A DNA stretch of 64,000 nt from Tamlana carrageenivorans. GTDB lineage: Bacteria; Bacteroidota; Bacteroidia; Flavobacteriales; Flavobacteriaceae. Positions within the stretch are counted from its first letter, which is position 1; every line of letters begins with the position of its first letter. Where the stretch lies: positions 2,623,501 to 2,687,500 of the forward strand of contig NZ_CP025938.1 in assembly GCF_002893765.1 (NCBI RefSeq), given 5' to 3'. The translations under genes were made by a program, and so were the position numbers. The notes under the pieces were generated by a model. It did no database searches. It was not told the origin of the DNA and saw only the letters and a program-made list of their open reading frames with translations. Positions 9,980 to 18,227 of this stretch are shown in pieces.

Positions 9980-10870
9980 ATGGCTCATATTGTTTGTTTT
10001 GGAGAAGTGCTTTGGGATGTTTTTCCTGAGCATAAAAAAATAGGCGGAGCACCTTTAAATGTAGCCCTTCGCTTGGCCTCGTTTAATCATGATGTCACTA
10101 TGATTAGTGCTGTTGGTCAAGACGAATTGGGAGCTACAATCTTGAATTATTTAGAAGAACATCACATCAATACAAATCACGTACAAATTCTAGAAGATTA
10201 TAAAACAGGAGAGGTTCAGGTGGTTTTAAATGCTAAAGGATCGGCGAGTTACACGATTGAACATCCGCGTGCCTGGGATAAAATTTGCTTGAAACAAGCG
10301 GCTAAATTAGCGGTACAAGAAGCTGATGCTTTTGTGTTTGGTAGTTTGGCCGCTCGCGATGCCGTATCTAAACAAACCCTTTTTAATTTACTTGAAGTAG
10401 AAGAGACGTATAAAATATTCGATCTTAATTTAAGACCTCCTTTTTATAACAAAGAGCTCTTAGTTTATTTAATGCGTAAAGCCGATTTTATAAAATTTAA
10501 TGATGATGAGCTTTTTGAAGTGGCTGCTTTTATGGGATCTAAATTCAATGGTTTAGAACAAAATTTACACTATATAGCCGAAAACACCCATACCAACCAT
10601 ATTTGTGTGACCAAAGGATCTCATGGAGCGGTGTTGCTTTATGATGACAATTTGTTTTATAATAGTGGTTACCAAATAAAGGTGGCCGATACCGTTGGTG
10701 CCGGCGATTCTTTTTTAGCCTCTTTGATAAGTCAGTTGTTAAACGGAATTACGCCTCAAATAGCCATTAATTTTGCAAGTGCGGTTGGCGCTTTGGTTGC
10801 CCAACGTGAAGGGGCAAATCCTGACTTATCAACTTTTGACATTGAAACGTTTATAAATCCTAAAGGGTAG
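9980..10870 (+). CDS. PfkB family carbohydrate kinase, probable fructokinase
   Basis: The 296-residue protein has the N-terminal GEVLWDVFPEHKKIGGAPLNVA signature region (sugar-binding glycines) and the C-terminal PfkB motif DTVGAGDSF with the catalytic Asp near residue 240. The length is normal for fructokinases. It follows the synthase gene by 68 bp on the same strand. Phosphorylating free fructose would return the product of disaccharide hydrolysis to fructose-6-phosphate, the acceptor for the neighbouring synthase. Fructose specificity is inferred from this context and from overall likeness to bacterial fructokinases. Confidence 0.8.
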   Translation: MAHIVCFGEVLWDVFPEHKKIGGAPLNVALRLASFNHDVTMISAVGQDELGATILNYLEEHHINTNHVQILEDYKTGEVQVVLNAKGSASYTIEHPRAWDKICLKQAAKLAVQEADAFVFGSLAARDAVSKQTLFNLLEVEETYKIFDLNLRPPFYNKELLVYLMRKADFIKFNDDELFEVAAFMGSKFNGLEQNLHYIAENTHTNHICVTKGSHGAVLLYDDNLFYNSGYQIKVADTVGAGDSFLASLISQLLNGITPQIAINFASAVGALVAQREGANPDLSTFDIETFINPKG

Positions 10871-10898
10871 CTGAGGTTTTGGTTTAGTTACTTGTATT

Positions 10899-10922
10899 TG
10901 TCAGGTTGAGCCCGTCGAAACC
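10899..10922. repeat. Short dispersed intergenic repeat
   Basis: TGTCAGGTTGAGCCCGTCGA is a degenerate form of a short motif that recurs between genes of many Bacteroidota. The rest of the gap from 10871 to 11100 shows no ORF or strong hairpin. A similar degenerate word, with GATACTGAAACG and CAGTATGACG, lies near 25111-25136. Confidence 0.35.
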
Positions 10923-11100
10923 CTAATTATAAAGGTGTTTACTGAAATAATTAAACAAGCTGAATATGACATGTAAAAAAGTTACTCTTACGTCAATCTG
11001 ATTTTATTTCAGGTTCTCATCATATTAGAATTTCATTGGAGCGGGATATTTTGACTAGCTCTAAATAACATAAATTTTTAAATTAGAATATATCACAAAA

Positions 11101-11127
11101 TAAAAAGCCCAGAACTTAGTTCTGGGC
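11101..11127 (-). terminator. Rho-independent terminator of the FKBP gene
   Basis: GCCCAGAAC (11107-11115) and GTTCTGGGC (11119-11127) form a perfect 9-bp stem with a 3-nt loop. On the minus strand a run of five T follows, 32 bp after the FKBP stop codon. Confidence 0.8.
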
Positions 11128-11158
11128 ATTCAAATATATGTTAACTCGTTATCGTTAA

Positions 11159-11587
11159 TTACTTGATTTCAACAAGCTCTAAATCGAAAGTTAAATCTTG
11201 ACCAGCTAATGGGTGATTGGCATCAACAACGATGTAATCATCATGAACTTCGGCAACTCTAAATTGAACTTCACGACCTTCAGGGTCTTTAGAGGCTAAT
11301 CCCATACCAACTTGAGGAGTCATTTCTGGAGGTAATTGCTCTTTTTTTACATCGTAAAATAACTCTTGTCTCACCTCACCATAAGCTTCAGCAACAGGAA
11401 TATTAATTGTTTTTTTCTCGTTTACTTTCATGTCAATCATACCTTTTTCAAAACCAGGAATAAGCATCCCTTGACCTAGAGTAATTTCTAGAGGCTCTCT
11501 TTCTAAAGAACTGTCAAAAACTTGACCATTTCCTAATTTTCCTGTGTAATGAACTTTTACGGTATCATTTTCTTTTACTTGACTCAT
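11159..11587 (-). CDS. FKBP-type peptidyl-prolyl cis-trans isomerase, SlyD-like
   Basis: The 142-residue protein contains VHYTGKLGNGQVFDSS, PGFEKGMIDMKVNEKK and an inserted flap-like domain (residues about 65-125), followed by NHPLAGQDLTFDLEL. This is the layout of SlyD-type FKBPs, cytoplasmic prolyl isomerases with chaperone activity. The His-rich metal-binding tail of E. coli SlyD is absent. It is a single-gene unit with its own terminator. Confidence 0.85.
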   Translation of the reverse strand: MSQVKENDTVKVHYTGKLGNGQVFDSSLEREPLEITLGQGMLIPGFEKGMIDMKVNEKKTINIPVAEAYGEVRQELFYDVKKEQLPPEMTPQVGMGLASKDPEGREVQFRVAEVHDDYIVVDANHPLAGQDLTFDLELVEIK

Positions 11588-11639
11588 AAATATTAATGTT
11601 TACTGTTTTAATAAATCGAAAGGCAAAACTACAATTTAT

Positions 11640-11860
11640 GAATTTAAACTTAGGGTTTTATACGTTAAATACTGTTAATTTGGAGAAGATTCAAAGTTAC
11701 AGAGTTATAAAGTTAGAGGTTAGAAAGTAAAAAATTCACATAAAGGCAAAGTTCTAAAGACGGAGTAACCTATAGCTTACGGCGTATTGCTTAAGGTTTT
11801 AGAGTTTCAAAGCTCCAAAGTTTCAAAGATGGAATTAGGTATAGCCAAAGGTCTACTTCC
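11640..11860. repeat. Low-complexity intergenic sequence with repeated TTCAAAG/AAAGTT words
   Basis: The 427-bp gap between the FKBP gene and the phosphoesterase gene carries many copies of short words such as CAAAGTT, AGTTTCAAAG and GAGTTATAAAG. A 64-codon frame at 11787 uses these repeats and has no protein-like composition, so it was not called. No tRNA or hairpin was recognised. Confidence 0.4.
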
Positions 11861-12014
11861 TCTATATACATTCTACTGGAGTTTAGTTGTTAAGATGGTT
11901 TGTTATGTAATACGGTTCGTGATAATTTGTGGAATTTGTGTCTTTTATATGATTTTTGTTTCCAGTTTCAAGACGAAGTAAAACTTACCAAAACCCAAAA
12001 CTCAAAACCCGATC

Positions 12015-12518
12015 CTACCTAGGATGACGCACCGGAAATTCAATCACTTCAAGATTCTCTATTTTTCTCCCATCAATAGTAAATCGTAACATGGTTCGCA
12101 CTTTGTGAAAACCGTTTTTCCCAACGGCACCAGGATTCATATGAATCAAATGGCGTTTTTTATCTGGCATCACTTTTAAAATATGCGAATGCCCACAGAT
12201 GAATATTCGTGGCGGATTTTCATTAATACCATCTATAACACGATTATTGTATTTGGGAGGGTAGCCTCCAATATGCGTGATCCAGACATCTACATCTTCA
12301 CACATAAAACGGTTGTGTTCTGGGAATTCCACACGTATTTCGGCATCGTCAATATTACCATAAACCCCGCGTAAAGGCTTAATTTTTTTTATAACGTCAG
12401 TTACTTTTAAACGGCCTATGTCACCCGCATGCCAGACTTCATCAACTTGTTTTACATATTTTAAAATATCATCGTCAATGTAGCCATGGGTATCGGAAAG
12501 CAGTAGGATTTTAGTCAT
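12015..12518 (-). CDS. YfcE/MJ0936-type metallophosphoesterase
   Basis: The 167-residue protein shows the calcineurin-like motif series of the family: SDTHG near the start, GDIGR, GNID, HIGGYPP and GHSHI, which together bind two metal ions. The length is typical for YfcE-like phosphodiesterases. It diverges from truA across 87 bp. The physiological substrate is unknown. Confidence 0.85.
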   Translation of the reverse strand: MTKILLLSDTHGYIDDDILKYVKQVDEVWHAGDIGRLKVTDVIKKIKPLRGVYGNIDDAEIRVEFPEHNRFMCEDVDVWITHIGGYPPKYNNRVIDGINENPPRIFICGHSHILKVMPDKKRHLIHMNPGAVGKNGFHKVRTMLRFTIDGRKIENLEVIEFPVRHPR

Positions 12519-12574
12519 GAAAATCTTTTAATGTAGAATTAGGACACATACTTCTTAAGAAGCATAAAACTGCC

Positions 12575-12582
12575 TATCTTTG
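12575..12582 (+). promoter_or_regulatory. -7 promoter element of the truA operon
   Basis: TATCTTTG matches TAnnTTTG and lies 23 bp before the truA start. The -33 region is not well conserved. Confidence 0.5.
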
Positions 12583-12605
12583 TTGTTTGAACAAATGTAT
12601 TAAAA

Positions 12606-13349
12606 TTGAGATATTTTTTAGAACTTTCTTATAACGGAAAACCTTATCACGGTTGGCAAAATCAGCCCAATGCGATTTCAGTACAAGAGGTTTTAGCAAA
12701 GGCCTTAACAACCATTTTGGGAGAGAAAATCTCCATTATGGGCGCGGGACGTACCGATGCCGGAGTGCATGCCTCACAGATGTTTGCACATTTTGATTCC
12801 CAAATGGCTTTTGAAAAAGACAAGTTTCTTTATAAACTCAATTCTTATTTACCATTAGATATCGCTATTAATGATGTTTTTAGAGTTCATGATGAAGCAC
12901 ACACACGTTTTGATGCCTTAAGCAGACAGTATTTATATCGCATTACGACTAAGAAAAATGTGTTTCAATATGAGCAGAGTTATTTTGTGAAAAAACCTTT
13001 GGATGTAGATAAAATGAATGCGGCTTCAAAAATATTGTTCGATTATGAAGATTTTCAATGTTTTTCAAAAAGCAACACCGATGTGAAAACCTATAATTGT
13101 GAGATTATGAAAGCAGAATGGTTTTACAAAGATGATGAGCTTCATTTTGTTATTAAAGCCAATAGGTTTTTAAGAAATATGGTACGTGCTATTGTTGGTA
13201 CGATGGTAAATATTGGTTTAGGGAAAATAGCGGTAGAAGAGATGCATAGCATCATCCAATCGAAAAGCAGATGCGAAGCCGGCTTCTCTGTTCCTGCACA
13301 TGCTTTGTTTTTAACACATATTGAGTATCCTGAAGATATAAAAAAATAA
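12606..13349 (+). CDS. truA: tRNA pseudouridine(38-40) synthase TruA
   Basis: The 247-residue enzyme has the TruA signature GAGRTDAGVHASQ with the catalytic Asp, plus FRYFLEL-like start (RYFLELSYNGKPYHGWQ), KSNTDVKT and RFLRNMVRAIVG. It modifies the anticodon stem of many tRNAs. The start is a TTG codon; no in-frame ATG would leave the conserved first strand intact. The stop codon directly abuts the ATG of the ABC transporter, so the two genes are translationally coupled. Confidence 0.9.
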   Translation: MRYFLELSYNGKPYHGWQNQPNAISVQEVLAKALTTILGEKISIMGAGRTDAGVHASQMFAHFDSQMAFEKDKFLYKLNSYLPLDIAINDVFRVHDEAHTRFDALSRQYLYRITTKKNVFQYEQSYFVKKPLDVDKMNAASKILFDYEDFQCFSKSNTDVKTYNCEIMKAEWFYKDDELHFVIKANRFLRNMVRAIVGTMVNIGLGKIAVEEMHSIIQSKSRCEAGFSVPAHALFLTHIEYPEDIKK

Positions 13350-15119
13350 ATGAGTAAACCAAAAGAAAATATTTTCGACTTTAAGCTTTTTAAGCGGCTT
13401 TTTGAATACATAAAGCCTTATAAATTGGTGTTTTATAGTCTTATTGTTTTAGTGATTTTATTGGCAGCTTTTAGTGCGGCTACCCCATATTTAACAAAAT
13501 ATGCTATAGATAATAGCATCATCACTAGAGAGGAAAAGGACTTTTTGTTCTATATCGTGATGATGCTTGGTATTCTCGTGGTGTCTACGGTTTTTCAGTT
13601 GCTTTTTATTTATTATGCGACTTGGTTGGGACAAAATTTGGTGGTCGATGTGCGTATTAAGTTGTTCAATCACTTGCTGCGTTTTAAAATGAAGTATTAC
13701 GATAATTCTTCGGTAGGGGTTTTAATTACAAGAGCTGTAACCGATATGGAGCGTATTGCCGATATTTTTGGTCAGGGGCTTTTTATGATTGTTCGCGACT
13801 TACTTACTATGGCCGTAGTTTTTGGTGTCATGATTTATTTGAATTTAAAATTGAGCTTAATCGTTTTTGCGATGCTACCGCTTTTATTATATGCGACCCG
13901 CCTTTTTCAGAAATACATGAAAAAAGCTTTTGAAGAGGTGCGTACCGAGGTATCTAATCTTAACTCGTTTGTTCAGGAGCGCTTAACAGGGATGAAAATT
14001 CTCCAATTATTCACTAGAGAAAACATTGAATATGATAACTTTAAAGCCATTAATGAGCGTCATAAAAAAGGTTGGCTTAAAACGGTTTGGTATAACTCTA
14101 TTTTCTTTCCTATTGCCGAATTATCAGCGTCGATAACCATAGGTTTAGTCGCTTGGTATGGTGGTTTAAATGTGGTTTTAAATGAAGGCGGCGTTTCTCA
14201 AGGTGATCTGGTAGCTTTTATTATGTTTATTCCCATGCTTTTTAGACCCTTGCGTCAGATTGCAGATAAATTTAACACCTTGCAAATGGGAATGGTTGCC
14301 GCTACTAGAGTATTTAAAGTGATAGATACCACGTCGCAAATTGATGACCACGGTACTTATATTGCTGAAAATTTTGAAGGTGCCATATCCTTTGATAAGG
14401 TTTATTTTAATTATGTTGAAGATGAAACCGTTTTAAAAGGCATTTCTTTTGATGTTGAAGCAGGAGAAACCATAGCTATTGTTGGTGCTACTGGAGCAGG
14501 AAAATCTACCATTATAAATTTACTTAGTCGTTTTTATGAAATTAAGTCAGGTATGATTACGGTAGACGGTATTGATATTAAAGATGTGACTTTAGCCTCT
14601 TTACGTACCCAAATAGCGGTGGTTTTACAAGATGTGTTCTTATTTGCCGATACGATTATGAATAACATCACATTGAATCATCCTGAAATTACCGAAGCGC
14701 AAGTGTATCAAGCGGCTAAAGATATCGGGATTCACGATTTTATTATGTCCTTGCCAAACGGCTACCAATATAACGTGAAGGAGCGAGGCGTGATGCTTTC
14801 TTCGGGGCAACGGCAATTAATTTCATTTTTAAGGGCTTATGTTACGAACCCGAGTATTTTGGTGCTGGATGAAGCAACCTCTTCGGTAGATTCTTATTCA
14901 GAACAGCTTATTCAAAATGCCACCGATAAAATTACCAAAGGGCGCACGTCTATTGTAATTGCTCACCGTTTAGCAACCATTCAAAAGGCCGATCAGATTA
15001 TTGTGATGGATGCCGGCGAAATTGTAGAAAAAGGCACACACGACGAACTCCTAAAAAAGGAAAATGGCTACTATAAAAACTTGTATGAAGTACAGTTTTT
15101 AAAGGAGCATGTGGCTTAG
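13350..15119 (+). CDS. ABC exporter, MsbA/multidrug type (fused permease and ATPase)
   Basis: The 589-residue half-transporter has about six transmembrane helices in the first 310 residues and a nucleotide-binding domain with Walker A VGATGAGKST, Q-loop VLQDVFLF, a signature LSSGQRQL in place of LSGGQ, Walker B ILVLDEATSSVD and the H-loop AHRLAT. It should act as a homodimer in the inner membrane, exporting lipid or drug substrates. It is co-transcribed with truA. The Gly-to-Ser change in the signature motif is common in this branch of flavobacterial exporters. Confidence 0.85.
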   Translation: MSKPKENIFDFKLFKRLFEYIKPYKLVFYSLIVLVILLAAFSAATPYLTKYAIDNSIITREEKDFLFYIVMMLGILVVSTVFQLLFIYYATWLGQNLVVDVRIKLFNHLLRFKMKYYDNSSVGVLITRAVTDMERIADIFGQGLFMIVRDLLTMAVVFGVMIYLNLKLSLIVFAMLPLLLYATRLFQKYMKKAFEEVRTEVSNLNSFVQERLTGMKILQLFTRENIEYDNFKAINERHKKGWLKTVWYNSIFFPIAELSASITIGLVAWYGGLNVVLNEGGVSQGDLVAFIMFIPMLFRPLRQIADKFNTLQMGMVAATRVFKVIDTTSQIDDHGTYIAENFEGAISFDKVYFNYVEDETVLKGISFDVEAGETIAIVGATGAGKSTIINLLSRFYEIKSGMITVDGIDIKDVTLASLRTQIAVVLQDVFLFADTIMNNITLNHPEITEAQVYQAAKDIGIHDFIMSLPNGYQYNVKERGVMLSSGQRQLISFLRAYVTNPSILVLDEATSSVDSYSEQLIQNATDKITKGRTSIVIAHRLATIQKADQIIVMDAGEIVEKGTHDELLKKENGYYKNLYEVQFLKEHVA

Positions 15120-15178
15120 AGGTGTCGATGAGAATTGGGATTCAGTTGCTTGTAATTGATAAGGAATACTGATATTTC

Positions 15179-15400
15179 CTATTTCTCCTCCAATTTTAAT
15201 TTCAATTCTTGAATTTCAGCATCTTTGTCTTTAACAGACATTTGAAAATATTTTAAACGGGTAATTAAATAAACAAGTACTAATAGGTTCCTGATTTCAG
15301 GGGATTGATACGCTGTTAAGAAATCGAATTTGCTTGCCAACCATAAAATTCCAAATAATATGACTGAAACAGTAGAGGTGATTTTAAGTGCTTTTTTCAT
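15179..15400 (-). CDS. Small two-helix membrane protein of unknown function
   Basis: The 73-residue protein has two hydrophobic segments (VILFGILWLASKF and LLVLVYLITRL) and a charged, probably coiled-coil tail (KDKDAEIQELKLKLEEK). The reading frame extends five codons upstream to an ATG at 15415, but that ATG lies inside the IS30 element, so ATG at 15400 is the native start. IS30 sits only 8 bp upstream and separates the gene from its own promoter region. I do not recognise a family. Confidence 0.5.
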   Translation of the reverse strand: MKKALKITSTVSVILFGILWLASKFDFLTAYQSPEIRNLLVLVYLITRLKYFQMSVKDKDAEIQELKLKLEEK

Positions 15401-15408
15401 TTTTAGTG

Positions 15409-16514
15409 GCTGCATTCAAGGTTCTAACGCAACAAACGTTGCTTTTTTTTGTATGAGTCTAAGCTACAATTTTTAGTTCTTTTATCATAACTTCATTAGG
15501 GGTTTTAAATCCAATAATTTTACGAGGTCTATTGTTTAATTTTTCTTGAATTTCGATGAATGTATTTAAGTCAATTTTGTTAAAATCTGTTCCTTTTGGG
15601 AGGTACCTTCTGATGAGTCCGTTAGTGTTTTCATTGGTACCTCTTTCCCAAGAAGAATAGGGGTGTGCAAAGTAAATTTTCATACCTGTTTTCTTGGTAA
15701 TTGTTTCGTGTCTTGCCATTTCAATTCCATTATCGTAGGTCATAGATTTTTTGAATATGGGATCTAGTTTGTTAAGTTCTTTAGAAAACATTTTAGCAAT
15801 TTCCTTAGAGTTCCTGGCTTTTAGTTTGATAATTAATGTATATCTAGATTTGCGTTCTACGATAGTTCCAATAGCCGATTTTTGATCCTTCCCAATCATT
15901 AAATCTCCTTCCCAGTGTCCGATTTCATTTCTTAGGTTAATATGCTCGGGCCTTAGGTCTATACTGACTTGGTTTAATATTTTAGATCCTGTTCTGCGTC
16001 TTTTTTTAGAGGGTCTACGTCTTGTTTTTTTGCGTACGAGGAGTTTAATTAGTTTTTTATTTAAACTAGCTTGAGGCTTTGCATATATGTACCTATAAAT
16101 TGATTCGTGAGAAATAGACATTATAGGATCATTTGGGAATTCTTCTTTTAGTCTTCCAGCAATTTGTTCAGGAGTCCATTGTGATAATAAGCCCCTATAG
16201 ACATAAATTCGAAGTCTAGGGTACTTAGATATTTTATCAATATTTCTTTTGTTTAGGTAATCATCTTTGGCGCACCAATGAGCTAGTTCTGCTGAGTATT
16301 TATCTCTATCTGTTTGCACCCATTTATTAACTTCTCTTGTAACCGTAGATCGAGCTCTGTTAATGGTTATAGCGATGTATGATTTATTCTTTTTTTCAGT
16401 TAAAAGAGTCTCAATCTGTATTCTTTCTTTAAGGGTAAGTCTACCTGTTTTTTTTCGTACCATAATTACAAATCTATTAATTTAGATTTGTTGCGTTAAG
16501 TTCTTGAATACGGA
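15409..16514 (-). mobile_element. IS30 family insertion sequence, copy 1 (1106 bp)
   Basis: The element runs from GCTGCATTCAAGG to CTTGAATACGGA. Its ends are imperfect inverted repeats (ATTCAAG, then a variable 4 bp, then TAACGCAACAAA on both sides). GTG flanks it on both sides (15406-15408 and 16515-16517) as a 3-bp target duplication. A second copy of equal length lies at 58663-59768 in the same orientation, with an identical protein, which points to recent movement. Confidence 0.9.
15459..16463 (-). CDS. IS30 family transposase
   Basis: The 334-residue protein has an N-terminal helix-turn-helix (LTLKERIQIETLL ... ITINRARSTVTREV) and a DDE integrase core: HWEGDLMIGK, TYDNGIEMARHE and SSWERGTNENTNGL. 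This is the standard IS30 arrangement. The gene fills nearly the whole element and is intact. Confidence 0.95.
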   Translation of the reverse strand: MVRKKTGRLTLKERIQIETLLTEKKNKSYIAITINRARSTVTREVNKWVQTDRDKYSAELAHWCAKDDYLNKRNIDKISKYPRLRIYVYRGLLSQWTPEQIAGRLKEEFPNDPIMSISHESIYRYIYAKPQASLNKKLIKLLVRKKTRRRPSKKRRRTGSKILNQVSIDLRPEHINLRNEIGHWEGDLMIGKDQKSAIGTIVERKSRYTLIIKLKARNSKEIAKMFSKELNKLDPIFKKSMTYDNGIEMARHETITKKTGMKIYFAHPYSSWERGTNENTNGLIRRYLPKGTDFNKIDLNTFIEIQEKLNNRPRKIIGFKTPNEVMIKELKIVA

Positions 16515-16524
16515 GTGGTTTTTG

Positions 16525-16672
16525 GTTGTGTTTTATAACGGTTTTGTGTATGATTTCGTTGCGTGTTTTAGCAACTAAAATAGCAAATACAAACCGAATA
16601 GAAAATCCGTGAGGATTTTTGTGAGTAGGCAAGTACTAGCAATGAATTATACACGTTGTTGTATGTAGGCTT
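16525..16672 (-). repeat. Imperfect palindromic element, cassette/attC-like
   Basis: Directly after the stop codon of the broken gene at 16673 lies a roughly 145-bp sequence whose outer arms pair. On the minus strand it begins ACATACAACAACGTGTATAA and ends CATACACAAAACCGTTATAA; an inner hairpin AAAATCC/GGATTTT is present. Gene plus palindrome immediately downstream resembles an integron cassette, although the ends do not match the strict RYYYAAC/GTTRRRY core. It could instead be a MITE-like or intergenic repeat. Confidence 0.4.
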
Positions 16673-16763
16673 TTACCAATCTTTTTCAAATAGAATAATA
16701 TTTTCATTTTTTATAACTCCCAAAATATAACCTTGTTTTGTGTAATAGATAGAATCTAATAAA

Positions 16764-17741
16764 ACCCGTTGTGCATTATGATTTAAAAGAAAAAAGTTGT
16801 TCATCTTACTGAAAATCAGTAAATTGATTTAACTACAAATCATTACTAATGAACAACTTGAGTGCAAATTACGAAAGAATATTGGAAGTATTAAGAAAAA
16901 TATCGAAAGAACAACTTTTAAGTTATCAAAGACGACAACCAAAGCTTAGTGATTTAGAACTTATCAGTTTGAGTCTTACTGCCGAATTTATGGGAATAGA
17001 TAGTGAAAATGACCTTTTTAGAAAACTTCCAGATTCCCTATTATCAAAAATAGAGAGAAGTGTCTACAATAGAAGAAGACGAAAACTAGTTAATAAGCTC
17101 AACAGTATCAGGTTAAGCTTAGCTTCCCATTTTAATGAATTTGAAGATTATTTTGTAGTAGATAGTATGCCCTTAGAAGTTTGTAAATTATCACGCAGTT
17201 CTCGTTCAAAGATTTGTAAAGAAAACACTTATGCATTTCCAGATAAAGGTTATTGTACAGCTCAAAGTTCTAATTATTACGGTTATAAACTGCACGCTGT
17301 TTGTTCTGTAAATGGTGTCTTTCAAAGTATCGATTTGAGTCCAGCATCTGTACACGATATTAATTATCTTAAAGATATTAAGATGCAAATAAGCGATTGT
17401 ACATTAATTGGTGATAAAGGCTATTTATCAACAGAAATACAGCTTAACTTGTTTGAAACCTGTAATATAACGCTAAATACACCTATGAGAAGCAATCAAA
17501 AAAATTACAAAGTACAGCCTTATGTATTTAGAAAAAAGAGGAAAAGGATAGAAACATTATTTTCACAACTTTGTGACCAATTTATGATAAGACGCAATTA
17601 TGCTAAAACTTTTGAAGGTTTTAAAACAAGAATCGTAGCTAAGATAACTGCTTTAACAACTATTCAGTATATCAATAAGTTTATTTTTGGGAGAAACATT
17701 AATAATATTAAAATTAGCATTATTTAAAATGCACAACGGGT
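16764..17741 (+). mobile_element. IS982 family insertion sequence, copy 1 (978 bp)
   Basis: Ends are the 14-bp inverted repeats ACCCGTTGTGCATT and its mirror. TAATAAA is duplicated on both sides (16757-16763 and 17742-17748). Near-identical copies lie at 35245 and 54377. Confidence 0.92.
16849..17727 (+). CDS. IS982 family transposase
   Basis: The 292-residue protein has the IS982 layout: an N-terminal helical region (LSDLELISLSLTAEF), then a DDE domain with VVDSMPLEVCKLSRS, LIGDKGYLS and KRIETLFSQL. It differs from the other two copies by single residues (CTAQSS here, CAAQSS elsewhere). The frame is intact, so the copy could still be active. Confidence 0.95.
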   Translation: MNNLSANYERILEVLRKISKEQLLSYQRRQPKLSDLELISLSLTAEFMGIDSENDLFRKLPDSLLSKIERSVYNRRRRKLVNKLNSIRLSLASHFNEFEDYFVVDSMPLEVCKLSRSSRSKICKENTYAFPDKGYCTAQSSNYYGYKLHAVCSVNGVFQSIDLSPASVHDINYLKDIKMQISDCTLIGDKGYLSTEIQLNLFETCNITLNTPMRSNQKNYKVQPYVFRKKRKRIETLFSQLCDQFMIRRNYAKTFEGFKTRIVAKITALTTIQYINKFIFGRNINNIKISII

Positions 17742-18134
17742 TAATAAAGTCGTTTTTTCAGATGCAAATTTAGAAGAGAATCCGAAACCATATTTCCCTC
17801 TAATTCTTCTATTCATTATTTTTTTTTGTTCTAAACTATTCAATAAATGCTCAAATTCAATTGTGTCACTAACTTTAATAATTCCAGTTTCCCATCCATC
17901 GTTTATTCCGCTTAAATAGTCTTTATCAATTATTTGACCTGATTTTGGGAATTCAGATTTAGTATAAGATTCAAACAGTTGTTCAAGTCTTTTGTCACTG
18001 GGTTCATTGATACTAAATATTGAATTCAGCCAAATCAGATAAATTAGACCTGCGACAATAGGAATCGAGATTATTATTGGAATAATTTTTCCAATATTTC
18101 TTTTTAAAATGTTCATTTCAGACGTAGCTTTCAT

Positions 18135-18195
18135 AGCTTACATACAACTACAATATATCAACAATAAAAATAGGTTTAACTTGTTGTTTTGTAGG
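18135..18195 (-). repeat. Short imperfect palindrome before the disrupted gene, cassette-like
   Basis: On the minus strand this stretch ends GTTGTATGTAAGC just before the start codon, the mirror image of GCCTACATACAAC found just after the stop codon at 16673. The internal arms pair only partly. Together with the element at 16525-16672 it frames the orphan gene with related palindromes. Confidence 0.3.
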
Positions 18196-18227
18196 TGTTT
18201 ATTGTTTTGGGATCCCAAAAAAACCTC

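Larger units (their letters stand above)
16673..18134 (-). pseudogene. Small membrane-anchored protein of unknown function, disrupted by IS982
   Basis: The 5' part (18134 to 17749) encodes an N-terminal membrane helix and a polar domain ending SEKTTLL at the insertion. Removing the IS982 element and one 7-bp duplication joins it in frame to 16763-16673, adding DSIYYTKQGYILGVIKNEN and a short tail to a TAA stop, 158 residues in all. The exact repair of the frame shows that the gene was intact before the insertion. Start may be 18134 or the internal ATG at 18116. No family is recognised. Imperfect palindromes flank it on both sides. Confidence 0.75.

Noticed and set aside
11787..11981. 64-codon ORF
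   Set aside because: It is built from low-complexity intergenic repeat words and lacks protein-like features.
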